Below are positions 22,860 to 35,100 of a DNA stretch of 64,000 nucleotides, piece after piece. How positions within the stretch are numbered: the stretch's first letter is position 1; the number at the start of each line of letters is the position of its first letter. The position numbers and the translations under genes are program-made. Source of the stretch: Trametes villosa (Eukaryota; Basidiomycota; Agaricomycetes; Polyporales; Polyporaceae); NCBI GenBank assembly GCA_002964805.2, contig PUDQ02000027.1, forward strand, positions 1 through 64,000. Reading direction: 5' to 3'. The notes below the pieces were generated by a model. It was not told the origin of the DNA and did not search any database. It saw only the letters and a list, made by a program, of their open reading frames with translations.

Positions 22860-22883
22860 GAACATCAGGTCGAAATGGTACAG
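22860..22883 (-). repeat. Terminal inverted repeat, copy 2, 3' end
   Basis: On the minus strand it reads CTGTACCATTTCGACC then TGATGTTC. It is followed on the plus strand by TA at 22884-22885. Confidence 0.93.
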
Positions 22884-23038
22884 TAACATGGATCGGGCGG
22901 GCGGCAATCTGTACCCCGCCGAGGCACCAGAAAGCGAGGCTGCGCCTGCCAGATTGGGAATTTTGAGGAGGACGCGATTCCACCTGCTGGCGCCCGGGAT
23001 TCGTTGGGGTGCCGTACTGGGGGCGTTTGGGGAACTCT

Positions 23039-23045
23039 TATAAAA
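23039..23045 (+). promoter_or_regulatory. TATA box of the fatty acid synthase gene
   Basis: TATAAAA lies 86 bp upstream of the FAS start codon and is followed by a pyrimidine-rich leader (tccgaccatctcctccttac), a common arrangement for highly expressed fungal genes. The transposon end lies 154 bp further upstream, so this core element is undisturbed. Confidence 0.7.
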
Positions 23046-23130
23046 CATCTTGGTCGCTCCGACCATCTCCTCCTTACCCTCCCTTAGATCTGGTCGTGCC
23101 CTCTTGTCGACACATCCTCCGACGCCGACC

Positions 23131-26100
23131 ATGTCTGCTTCCTCCACCACCTCCGCCCAGGGCATCGCGACCCGTCCCATCCAGATCCAGTCTGGCTCCA
23201 TTAGAGTGAGTCTTCGTGCCTGTCTGACTTCTGGGTGCACGGGCTGCGTGGGTGGGAAAGGGTGGTGCGGTGGAAGAGCTGCTGGCTGGCACGGGCGGAC
23301 GCGTCTCCAACGCGCGAAAATGGACCGGCGCGTCGCGCGCAAGTGCCCCCATCACGCGTCGCAGCCCGCGCCGTCTGCATCGGACGCAGCATTGTCTAGC
23401 TGATACCGGTGTCGCGCTCTTGATGGGGCAGGCACACCGGCATTTGGCTTCACCATAGCGCTCTTCCTGTGCTGACTTGATTGCTGCCCTTAGATCTCCA
23501 TCCCCGTCTCCACTGACGCCGACGAGTGGACTGCCGCGGAAGTGCTTAGAGACGACTTCACCCACGTTCAGGCGACCGACGATGCTATAGAGACGACCGC
23601 AGAGCTTGAAAACGCGACCGAGGCGAGCGTAGAGCTGTTCGCCCGCTTCCTGCGCTTTGCAGCGGAGAAATTGGACGAGGACGCGCAGTCGGAGCCTGCG
23701 CGCACCTCCATCCTCCTCAAGTCCGTGAAGTACTTTACCTCGTCCTACCTCCACACCCAGGACATCCACGTAATTGCCGCCGCTTTTGACACCGAGGTCC
23801 GCAAGACCGTCCTCGCGTCCTACTTCAAGGCTCTCGCCACGCTCGAGGCGAAGCAAGTCTCTGCCATCCCTTACGCGCCCGCAAGCGCACTCCTCTCAGC
23901 CGCGACGCGTGGAGACGCGTCAATCTACGCGCTCTTCGGCGGTCAGGGGACCAACGAGGTCTACTTCGACGAGCTGCAGACTCTCTACGACATCTACAAG
24001 CCCTACGTCTCTCAGTTCTTGACGACTATTACCCGCGACATCTTGATTCCCCTCGTCGAGGAATCTGAGGAGGATACCTTCTACACGCACGGCCTGGACG
24101 TGATCTCATGGCTGACGGGCGCATCACCGCGTCCCCCAGTAGCCTACCTCGCCTCCGTCCCGATCTCCTTCCCCCTCATCGGCCTTACCCAGCTCACGCA
24201 GTACCTGGTCGTATGCCGCGTCACCCGCTCCACTCCCGGTGACCTTCTCTCCCGTCTCCGGGGGACTACCGGTCACTCGCAGGGTCTTGTCTCAGCGCTC
24301 AGCATTGCGGCGTCGAAGACCTACGAGAGCTTCTCGGAGAACGCCTCTAAGGCGATCAAGTGGCTTTTCTTCTCCGGTCTCCGGGGTCAGCAAGCGTTCC
24401 CTCTCCTCGCGCTCGAGCCCAGCATCGTGCAGGATGCTGTTGACGGCGGCGAGGGCGCTCCGGGCCCCATGGTGTCCGTCAACGGCCTTCCTCTGAAGGA
24501 CTTGGAGGCGCACATCGCGAAGACGAACAAGCACCTACCCGACAACTCCAAGATCGGCGTCTCGCTGTACAACGGTCCCAAGGCGTTTGTCGTCACTGGT
24601 CCTCCCCGCGCTCTGTACGGTCTCGTCACGCACCTGCGGAAGGTCCGCGCACCCAGCGGGCTCGACCAAAGCAAGATCCCCTTCTCGCAGCGCAAGCCGG
24701 TCTTCTCGATCCGCTTCCTCGCTGTCGGAGTCCCTTACCACAGCAAGTACCTCGCCGATGTCGCGGACGAGGTCCTCGATGACCTTGAAGGCAAGGAGTT
24801 GTGGACCAAGGAGGACCTGGCGATCCCCGTCTACCACACGGAGAACGGTACGTGCACCGCTTTTGCATTCTTCATGCACGAGTCTGATGGACATTGCGCT
24901 AGGCTCCGATCTCCGATCAGTCGACGGGTCGCTCACCCGGGCGCTCTGCGACCAGATCTTCACCCTCCCGATCCACTGGACGAAGGCTATCGACTTCCCG
25001 GAGACCGCTACCCACGCGGTCGACTTCGGTCCCGGTGGCCTCAGCGGTATCGGCCCCCTCGCTTCGCGCGTTCTCGAGGGCCGTGGCGTCCGCGTGATCG
25101 TTGCTGGCGACAAGTCTAAGGGCCCCGCCGAGCTCTACGACTCCCAGCACATCAAGACCGAGCTCTGGTGGGCGAAGCAGTTCTCCCCCCGACTTGTGAA
25201 GACCAGGTATGTTGTATATCTTACCCGTCGCGAGCATATACTCACGAAGAGATAGTGATGGTACCATCCAGATCGACACACCGTTCTCCCGCCTGCTTGG
25301 CAAGCCCCCGATCATGGTCGCTGGTATGACGCCGACGACTGTCAAGGCCGGCTTCGTCAGCGCCGTCCTCGACGCTGGCTATCACGTCGAGCTTGCGGGT
25401 GGTGGTCACTACAACGCCGCCGCACTTCGGGAGAAGGTCGCGGAGATCCAGAGCAAGATCCCCGCGGGCGTCGGCATCACGCTGAACGCGCTCTACATCA
25501 ACCCCCGCCAGTTCGGCTTCCAGTTCCCGCTCTGGCAGGAGATGCGCCGCGAGGGCCTCCCCATCGAGGGCTTCTGCGTCGCCGCCGGTATCCCCAGCAC
25601 GGAGAAGGCTGCTGAGATCATCGACGCGCTCCGCGCCGCTGGCATCAAGCACGTCTCGTTCAAGCCCGGCTCCGTCGACGGCATCCGCCAGGTCGTCAAC
25701 ATCGCCGCCGCGAACCCCGACTTCCCCATCATCATGCAGTGGACCGGCGGTCGCGCGGGAGGTCACCACTCTTGCGAGGATTTCCACCAGCCCGTGCTCG
25801 CGACGTACGGCGCGATCCGCCAGCACTCGAACCTGCTGCTCGTCGGCGGTTCTGGTTTCGGTGGCGCTGAGGACGTCTGGCCCTACCTCACCGGTGACTG
25901 GTCCGTCGAGAACTTCGGCGTCCAGCCGATGCCCTTCGACGGCTTCCTCTTCGCGAGCCGCGTCATGGTTGCGAAGGAGGCGCACACGAGCTCGTCCGTG
26001 AAGGACCTCATCGTCGCCGCGGCCGGCGTCGACGACGCGAAGTGGGAGGGCACGTACACGAAGGAGACGGGCGGGATTCTCACCGTGCGCTCGGAGCTCG

Positions 26101-29100
26101 GCGAGCCGATCCACAAGATCGCGACGCGCGCGGTGAAGCTCTGGAAGGAGTTCGACGACACCGTGTTCAAGCTCCCGAAGGAGAAGCGCGCGGCGTGGCT
26201 CACGGAGCACCGCGCGGAGGTGATCGCGAAGCTGAACAAGGACTTCGCGAAGCCGTGGTTCGGGTGGAAGAAGGACGAGAGCGTCGTGGAGGACATCGCC
26301 GACATGACCTACGAGGAGGTCGTGCTCCGCATGGTCCGCCTCATGTACGTCGCGCACCAGGACCGCTGGATCGACACTTCGCTCCGGAACCTCACCGGGG
26401 ACTGGCTGCGTCGTGTCGAGGAGCGCTTCGCTGGCGTCAACGGCGGTCAGAAGCCGTCGATCCTGCAGTCGTACACCTCGCTCGACAAGCCTCACGCGTT
26501 CATTGAGAAGTTCTTCAAGACGTACCCGGCTGCGACCGAGCAACTCCTCGCTTCGGAGGATAAGGCGTACTTCCTTGCCATCTCGCAGCGCCCCGGCCAG
26601 AAGCCCGCTCCCTTCATTCCCATCTTGGACGCTAGCCTCGAGGTGTGGTTCAAGAAGGTATGCACCCTCAAACGTTTCCCTCAAGCTTGCAGTCATACTA
26701 ACACCGAATCTGCAGGACTCGCTTTGGGCGGCTGAGGACATCGACGCCGTCTTTGACCAGGACCCCCAGCGTGTCTGCATCCTGCAGGGACCTGTCGCGG
26801 TCAAGCACGCCAAGGTCAAGGACGAGCCCATCAAGGAGATGCTCGGTAACATTACCTCCATCCTCGTCGACAAGCTCGTCGACCGCCTGTACGGCGGCGA
26901 CAAGTCCAAGGTGCCCGCGATCGAGTACCTCGCCCCGGCGCCCCGCGCACTCCCTGCTCCCATTGCTCCCGCTGTCTCCGGCAACACTTCTACCTACGTC
27001 GTTGGCAAGTCCGTGCCCGAGACGTCCGCTTGGCTCGAGACTCTTGCGGGTCCCGAGTTGAGCTGGGCTCGTGCGCTTCTTACCACCACGACCATTGTGC
27101 AGGGCACTGCGTACGTCGACAACCACATGCGCCGCCTCTTTGCGCCCCGCCGCGGCCAGAAGGTCATCGTCGAGACCGACGGTTCTCGCCCGACGAAGAT
27201 CTCTGTCTTCGGTTCGGCCCGCTCTCATGGCGAGCACGACCCCTCGTTCAAGGCGATCGAGGCCACCTTCAACGCGCCCACCTCGACGATCGACGTCACC
27301 ATCTTCGAGGAGCGCCGCGGCACGTCCGTCCCGCTTGACCTCCACTTCCTGTACAAGCCGGCGATGGGCTTCGCCCCGATTCACGAGGTCGCTGACGACC
27401 GCAACACGCGGATCAAGGCCTTCTACTGGAAGCTCTGGTTCGGCGACAACGAGGTGCTCCCCGAGATCAACCTCCGCGACACCTTCACTGGCCCGGAGGT
27501 CACGATCGACGAGGACGACATCGAGACTTTCTGCGCGGTCGTCGGCAACCAGGGCGAGGCGTTCAAGTCCGCCCGTAACGAGACGCCTTTGGCTCCGATG
27601 GACTTCGCCATCGTCACCGGCTGGCAGGTACGTAAACTCCTATCGTACTAGCTGTGCCCGATACTAACGGGATCACTGCAGGCGATCATGAAGGCGATCT
27701 TCCCTGCCCCCATAGACGGTGATCTCCTCAAGCTCGTGCACCTGTCCAACGGTTTCCGCCTTCTCGAGGGCGCCAAACCTCTAAAGGCCGGCGACGTCTG
27801 CACGGCGGAGGCGCGCATCGTTGCGGTTATCAACAGCGACGCCGGCAAGAGCGTCAAGGTCAAGGGTCACGTCATCCGCGACGGCGAGCGGGTCATCGAG
27901 GTTACTTCGTCGTTCCTCTACCGCGGCCGCTTCAACGACTACCAGAACACCTTCGAGATCCTCGAGGAGCCCGACTACTCCGTCGAGATCCCGACGGATG
28001 CCGCTGTCGGCGTCCTCCAGTCGAAGGAGTGGTTCGAGTGGGACGACGAGACCAAGCCGCTCCAGGCTGGCACGACACTCATCTTCCGCGTCCGCTCCGA
28101 GGTCACGTACCGCAACAAGACGTGCTACAAGGCGGTCAACGTCTCTGGCGATGTCTTCGTCCGCGACCAGATCAAGCGCCTCGTCAAGGTCGGCTCCGTC
28201 GACTTCCTCCAGGACGACTCGCGCGGGAACCCCGTGGTCGCGTACCTCCAGCGCCATGGCAAGCCCCAGGGCCTCGTCAGCCCCCTCACGAACGAGGGCT
28301 ACACCATGACTACGACCGGCACCACCGTCTTCACGTCCCCGGCGACGAACGAGCCGTACTCGAAGATCTCGGGCGACTTCAACCCCATCCACGTCAACCC
28401 GTACTTCGCGGACTACGCGTCCCTCCCTGGCACGATCACGCACGGCATGTGGTCGAGCGCTGCGACGCGCCGCTACGTCGAGACCGTGGTCGCGCAGGGC
28501 AAGCCTGAGCGCGTTGTTGCGTAAGTCTACACCTTCATCGTCCAGGTCAAAGTGACTGACATGCTCCTCTAGGTACGACGTTGCTTTCGTGGGCATGATC
28601 CTCCCTGGCGACGAGCTGCAGGTCAAGATCAAGCACGTCGGCATGCGCGACGGCAACCTCGTCGTCAGCGTCGAGACCGTTAACAGCCGCGGCGAGAAGG
28701 TCCTCGCGGGCACTGCTGAGATTGCGCAGCCCGCCACCGTCTACGTCTTCACTGGCCAGGGCTCCCAGGAGCCCGGCATGGGTATGGACCTGTATAACAA
28801 CTCGCCCGCCGCCCGCTCCGTCTGGGAGGCTGCCGACGCCCATCTCACCGCCGTCTACGGCTTCTCGATCGTCGAGATCGTCAAGGACAACCCGAAGGAG
28901 AAGACCATCCACTTCGGTGGTATCAAGGGTCAGGCCATCCGCCAGCGGTACATGGATATGACCTACGACACGATGGACAAGGACGGGAATGTCAAGACCC
29001 TCCCGCTCTTCGGCGACATCAACGTCCGCACCCAGCGCTACACCTTCAGCCACCCGAACGGCCTGCTGTTCGCGACCCAGTTCGCGCAGATCGCCCTCGT

Positions 29101-32100
29101 CGTCACCGAGCGCGCCGCGTTCGAGGACATGCGCTCGAAGGGCCTCGTCCAGAAGGACTCCGCATTCGCAGGCCACTCGCTCGGCGAGTACTCCGCGCTC
29201 GCGTCGATCGCTGACGTCCTCGCGATCTCGTCGCTCGTCGACGTCGTCTTCTACCGCGGTATCACCATGCAGCGCGCCGTCGAGCGCGACTCGCAGAACC
29301 GCTCGAACTACGCGATGTGCGCCGTCAACCCGAGCCGCATCTCGAAGACGTTCAACGACGCGGCGCTGCGTAAGGTCGTCGACAACATCGCCCAGAAGAC
29401 CGGTTGCCTCCTAGAGATTGTCAACTTCAACGTCGAGGTACCTTACATTCTCCCTCCTGTGCTTATAGCGAGCTGACTCGATTCTGCTCAGGGACAACAA
29501 TACGTCTGCGCCGGAGAGCTCGTCGCTCTCCAGACGATGACGAACGTCCTCAACTACCTCAAGGTCCAGAAGATCGACATCGCGCAGGTCAGATACCTTC
29601 GCGCTCTACCTTACGTTTTGTTCGCTGATAAGGTTGCCAGTTGACGGAGAAGTTCACTCTGGAGCAGGTGGAGGAGATGCTGGGCGAGATTGTCACGTCG
29701 TGCTACGACAAGGCGAAGGAGCAGCAGGCGAAGGAGGGCTACATCAAGCTCGAGCGTGGCTTCGCGACGATCCCCCTCCCGGGTATCGACGTGCCGTTCC
29801 ACTCGCGCTACCTCTGGGCCGGTGTCATGCCCTTCCGTGCTTGTGAGTACCGACGCCTATTGACTCCTCCATTGTATTGACAAGCTCCACAGACCTCTCG
29901 AAGAAGATCAACCCTGCGCACCTGAACCCCGACACCCTCATTGGCAAATACGTGCCCAACCTCATCGCGAAGCCGTTCGAGGTGTCGAAGGAGTACGCCC
30001 AGGTTATCTACGACCAGACGCTCTCGCCTCGTCTCGACAAGGTGCTCCGCAAGTGGGACCAGGACAACTGGGGTTCGCCCGAGCACCGCCAGAAGCTCGC
30101 GTACATCATCCTCGTCGAGCTTCTCGCGTACCAGTTCGCCTCTCCTGTGCGCTGGATCGAGACCCAGGACATCCTCTTCACGCACTACAAGTTCGAGAGG
30201 TTCGTCGAGATCGGGCCGTCGCCGACGCTCATCGGAATGGCGACTCGTACGCTCAAGGCGAAGTACGAGACCCAGGACGACTCCGTCACCCATCGTCGCG
30301 CCATCTACTGCCACGCCAAGCACACGAAGGAGGTGTACTACCAGTTCGAGGACGAGGCCGAGGCTCCCGCGGAGTCTCCCAGCGAAGACGCCGGACCGAC
30401 CCCTGCCGCCGCCCCCGCTGCGGCTGCACCAGTCGCGGCGGCGGCCCCCGCTCCCTCTGGCGCTGCTGCGAGCATCGAGGACGTTCCGCTGAAGGCGACC
30501 GACGTCCTCGTCGCAATCATCGCGCAGAAGCTTAAGAAGAAGGTCGACGAGATCCCGCTCTCCAAGAGCATCAAGGACCTCGTCGGCGGCAAGTCGACGA
30601 TGCAGAACGAAATCCTCGGTGACCTTCAGCTCGAGTTCTCGTCCGCGCCTGAGAAGGGCGAGGAGCTCCCTCTCGAGGAGCTGGGCTCGGCCATGGGTGT
30701 TGGCTTCGCTGGCACGCTCGGCAAGTACACGTCCGGCCTCATCTCCCGCGTCATCGGCGGTAAGATGCCTGGTGGCTTCAACCTCTCCGCCATCAAGTCC
30801 TATCTGTCGAAGTCGTACGGTCTTGGCACCGCCCGCGCGGATGGTGTTCTCCTGCTCGCCGCCACCATGGAGCCCGCGAAGCGTCTCGGTTCGGAGGCGG
30901 AGGCGAAGTCCTGGCTGGATGGCATCGTCGCTATCTACGCCCAGCGCTCGGGCATCTCGCTCTCGTCCGGCGGCGCCGCAGGTGGTGCTGGCGGAGGTGG
31001 CGGTGGAGCCGTCATCAACAGCGAGGAGTTCCTCAAGTTCCAGGCCGAGCAGGAGCAGCTCGCCGCTCAGCAGATCGAGCTCTGGATGCGCTACCTCAAG
31101 AAGGACTCTCGCGCTGGCGAGATCAAGTACGACGCCGAGAAGGCGAACACCGAGCAGCTGCAGGCTCGTCTCGACGCGATCGCGAAGGAGCACGGCGACC
31201 TTTACATCGACGGTATCCAGCCTGTCTTCGACCCCCTCAAGGCCCGCCACTTCGACTCGTCGTGGAACTGGGTGCGCCAGGACGCGCTGCTCATGTTCTA
31301 CGACATCATCTTCGGTCGTCTCACCACCGTCGACCGTGAGATCACCGCCCGCTGTATCGCCATCATGAACCGCGCGGACCCCGAGCTCGTCACGTACATG
31401 CAGTACTACATCGACCAGTGCGACGCGAGCCGCGGCGAGACGTACAAGCTCGCGAAGCAGTTCGGTCAGCAGCTCATCGACAACTGCAAGGAGGTCGTCA
31501 GCCAGCCGCCTCTCTACAAGGATGGTGAGTGCACTACTCTTATGGTTCTAATATTCCTGCTAACGGTCATATACAGTGACGTTCCCTACGGCTCCCTTCA
31601 CGGAGGTGACCGACAAGGGCGACATCATTTACAGGGAGGTCGTCCGTGAGAACGTCCGGAAGCTCGAGGCCTACGTCGAGGAGATGGCGAGTGGCGACCA
31701 GATCGTCGCCCCGACCAACATCCAGAAGATCCAGGACGACGTTCTCAAGCTCTGGAACGTCGTGAAGTCTCAGCCCGAGATTAGCGAGGACCAGAAGGGT
31801 CGCATCAAGGCTCTCTACGAAGGTGTCGTCCGCTCGCTCCGTACCAAGCGTCCCGAGTCGCGCACTCGCCACAGTGCCCCTCGTACGCGCCGGTCGTCTT
31901 CCACCTTCCTTCGCCCTCAGATCTCAAACGTCGCCTCCGTCTCCGCTGACAAGGTTCCCCTCCTTCACCTGAAGCGCAAGGTCGGCACCAACTGGGAGTA
32001 CAGCAGCAACCTCACGGGTGTCTACCTTGACATCCTGCACGAGATCGCGACGTCGGGGAGCACGTTCAAGGACAAGAACGCCCTACTCACGGGTGTCGGC

Positions 32101-35100
32101 AAGGGTTCGATCGGAGTGGAGATCGTCAAGGGCCTGTTGTCTGGAGGCTCGCATGTCGTCATCACCACCTCGCGCTACAGCCGCGAGACTGTCGAGTACT
32201 ACCAGGACATCTTCCAGCGTTTCGGCAGCAAGGGTTCGGCTCTGACGGTCGTTCCGTTCAACCAGGGCTCGAAGCAGGACGTCGAGGCTCTCGTTGACTA
32301 CATCTACTCCACCCTCGGTCTCGACCTCGACTACATCCTCCCCTTCGCTGCTGTTCCCGAGAATGGCCGCGAGATCGACGGTATCGACGACAAGTCCGAG
32401 CTCGCTCACCGCATCATGCTGGTCAACCTCCTCCGCTTGCTTGGAGCCGTCAAGAACAAGAAGGCCAGCCGTCAGTTCGTGACTCGCCCGACTCAGGTCA
32501 TTCTCCCCTTGTCGCCCAACCACGGTTTGTTCGGTAACGACGGACTGTACTCCGAGTCGAAGATCTCGCTCGAGACGTTGTTCAACCGGTGGAACAGCGA
32601 GAGCTGGGGCGAGTACTTGTGCTTGGCTGGTGCAGTTATCGGGTATGTCTCCCGCCTCCTCGTCTCCGCTGTTCCGGCTACTCATAGAATCTCTCAGATG
32701 GACTCGTGGCACGGGCTTGATGTCCGCGACCAACACCGTCGCGCACGAGCTCGAGAGTCACGGTGTTCGCACCTTCTCTGCGAAGGAGATGGCCTTCAAC
32801 ATCCTCGGTCTGATGCACCCCCTCCTCTTCAGCATCACGCAAGTTGAGCCGATCTGGGCTGACCTGAACGGCGGCATGGATCGTCTCCCCGACCTCGCCG
32901 ACATCACGACGCGTATCCGCAACGACCTTGCGAAGAAGAGCGAGCTCCGGCGCACGGTGGCGCGCGACAACGCCGCCGACTTCAAGGTCATCAACGGCGT
33001 CGAGGCAGAGCGCGTCTTGCAGACGGTGAACGTCACTCCGCGCGCCAACTTCCAGTTCAACTTCCCCGCTTTGGAGTCCCCGGAGTCGCTTGCCGACCTC
33101 TCCCACCTCCGTGGCATGCTCGACCTCGAGAAGGTCATCGTCGTCACCGGCTTCGCAGAAGTCGGTCCTTGGGGTAGCTCGCGCACGCGTTGGGAGATGG
33201 AGGCGCGCGGCGCGTTCACGATCGAGGGCTGCATCGAGATGGCGTGGATGATGGGTCACATCAAGCACTTCGACGGTCGTCTGAAGGACGGTTCGCTCTA
33301 CGTGGGCTGGGTCGATACGAAGTCTGGCGAACCGGTCGACGACAAGGACGTCCGTGGACGTTACGAGAAGGACATCCTCACTCACGCCGGTGTCCGTCTG
33401 ATTGGTAAGCCGCTCCGTCGCCGCTGTCGTCCCACACATCTGACATGACTTGCAGAGCCCGAGCTCTTCCGGGGCTACGACCCGAAGAAGAAGGTCTTCA
33501 ACCAGGAGATCGAGATCCTGCACGACTTCGAGCCGTTTGAAGCTGCTGAGGCCGACGCCGAGAAGTTCAAGTACGAGCACGGTGACAAGTGCGACATTTG
33601 GGCCGGCGAAGGTGGCCAGTGGTTCGTCAAGTTCAAGAAGGGCGCCCGTATCTACGTCCCGAAGGCGTTCAAGTTCAACCGCCTCGTCGCCGGACAAATC
33701 CCCACCGGCTGGGATGCTGGTCGCTACGGCATCCCCGCGGACATCATCGCTCAAACCGATCGTGCTACTCTCTGGGCTCTTGTGTGCGCTGCCGAGGCTC
33801 TGAACCAGTCCGGCATCACCGACCCCTACGAGCTGTACCAGCACATGCACCCGTCCGAGGTCGGAACCTCGATTGGTAGCGGTATGGGCGGTATGGAGAG
33901 TCTTGCGCGCATGTTCAAGGATCGTCGCGACGAGAAGGAGGTGCAGAACGACATCCTGCAGGAGACGTAAGTTCAACTCGCCATCGACATGATCATCGTG
34001 CTGACCAGCTTGATAGGTTCATCAACACGACCGCTGGCTGGATCAACCTGCTCCTGCTGTCCTCGAGTGGACCGATCAAGATCCCCGTTGGTGCTTGGTA
34101 CGTTAGCCTGCCCTCCTCATTGCTTGTATCACTCTGACACTCGTGCACAGTGCCACCGCCCTCCAGTCCGTTGAGATCGCATGCGACACCCTGCTGTCCG
34201 GCAAGGCGAAGATCATGCTCGCCGGCGGGTTCGATGACCTTAGCGAGGAGGGTTCGTACGAGTTCGCGAACATGAAGGCCACGAGCAACGCCGAGACCGA
34301 GTTCGCAATGGGCCGTGAGCCCACCGAGATGTCTCGTCCCGCCACGACCACTCGTTCAGGGGTAAGTTCGCTATTTCCATTGCGTGCCTCTACAGCACTG
34401 ACCTCTTCCCGCAGTTCATGGAGGCGCAGGGCAGCGGTGTCCAGGTGCTCATGAGCGCGAAGACGGCACTGGAGCTTGGCGCGCCCATCCGCGGTATCGT
34501 CGGCTTCACGTCGACCTCCAGGTATACTCAGCGTTGTCGTGCTCCCGTACCCTTTACTAACTCCCGCATTCAGTGACAAGGCAGGACGTTCGGTCCCCGC
34601 TCCCGGCCGTGGCGCTCTTTCCATTGCGCGTGAAGTTCACACTGAGCACCCCCTCCCGATCCTCGACATCTCCTACCGGTCGCGCCAGCTCGCGTTCCGC
34701 CGCAGGCAGATCACGCAGTGGCTGGACAACGAGCGCCAGCAGCTCCAGGAGGAGATCGAGTACCGCAAGAGCCAAGGCAACGTCGTCACCGACGAGTACA
34801 TCTCCTCTCGTGTCACCGACATGGAGAAGGAGGCGGCTCGCCAGGAGAAGGACGCGCTCGCAACCTACGGTATGCTCCAGGGCGTCGACCCCCGTGTTGC
34901 TCCTCTCCGCCGTGCTCTCGCTGTTTGGGGCCTCACTGCCGACGACATCGGTGTTCTCTCCATCCACGGTACCAGCACTGGTGCTAACGTACGTGTCGCA
35001 TACTTGTTTCGCGTGCAGCTATTAACGAGCATTTGGACATACAGGAGAAGAACGAGACGCACATTTGGAACGACGTCTTCACCAACCTCGGTCGCACCAA

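Larger units (their letters stand above)
17207..22883 (+). mobile_element. DNA transposon copy 2 with nested insertion, 5,677 bp
   Basis: This is the same element as 5800-10268, in plus orientation. The ends are CTGTACCATTTCGACC and its inverse, flanked by TA at 17205-17206 and 22884-22885. It is exactly 1,208 bp longer than copy 1, all of it accounted for by a second element and its target duplication inserted near the 3' end (about 21598-22798). The transposase gene (17623-21454) lies wholly upstream of that insertion and is uninterrupted. The right end lies about 245 bp upstream of the fatty acid synthase start codon. Whether the nested insertion blocks further movement is unknown. It separates the 3' terminal repeat and one subterminal repeat from the rest of the element but leaves both ends intact. 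Confidence 0.93.

Noticed and set aside
5800..22883. Inverted repeat as a mating-type or rRNA-type palindrome, or as long terminal repeats of a retroelement
   Set aside because: The repeats encode a DDD transposase, start and end at defined terminal inverted repeats with TA, and are in opposite orientation. This means two DNA transposons.
25242..26987. 581-codon minus-strand frame inside the FAS gene
   Set aside because: It is antisense to conserved enoyl reductase sequence. The plus-strand protein matches a known family throughout.
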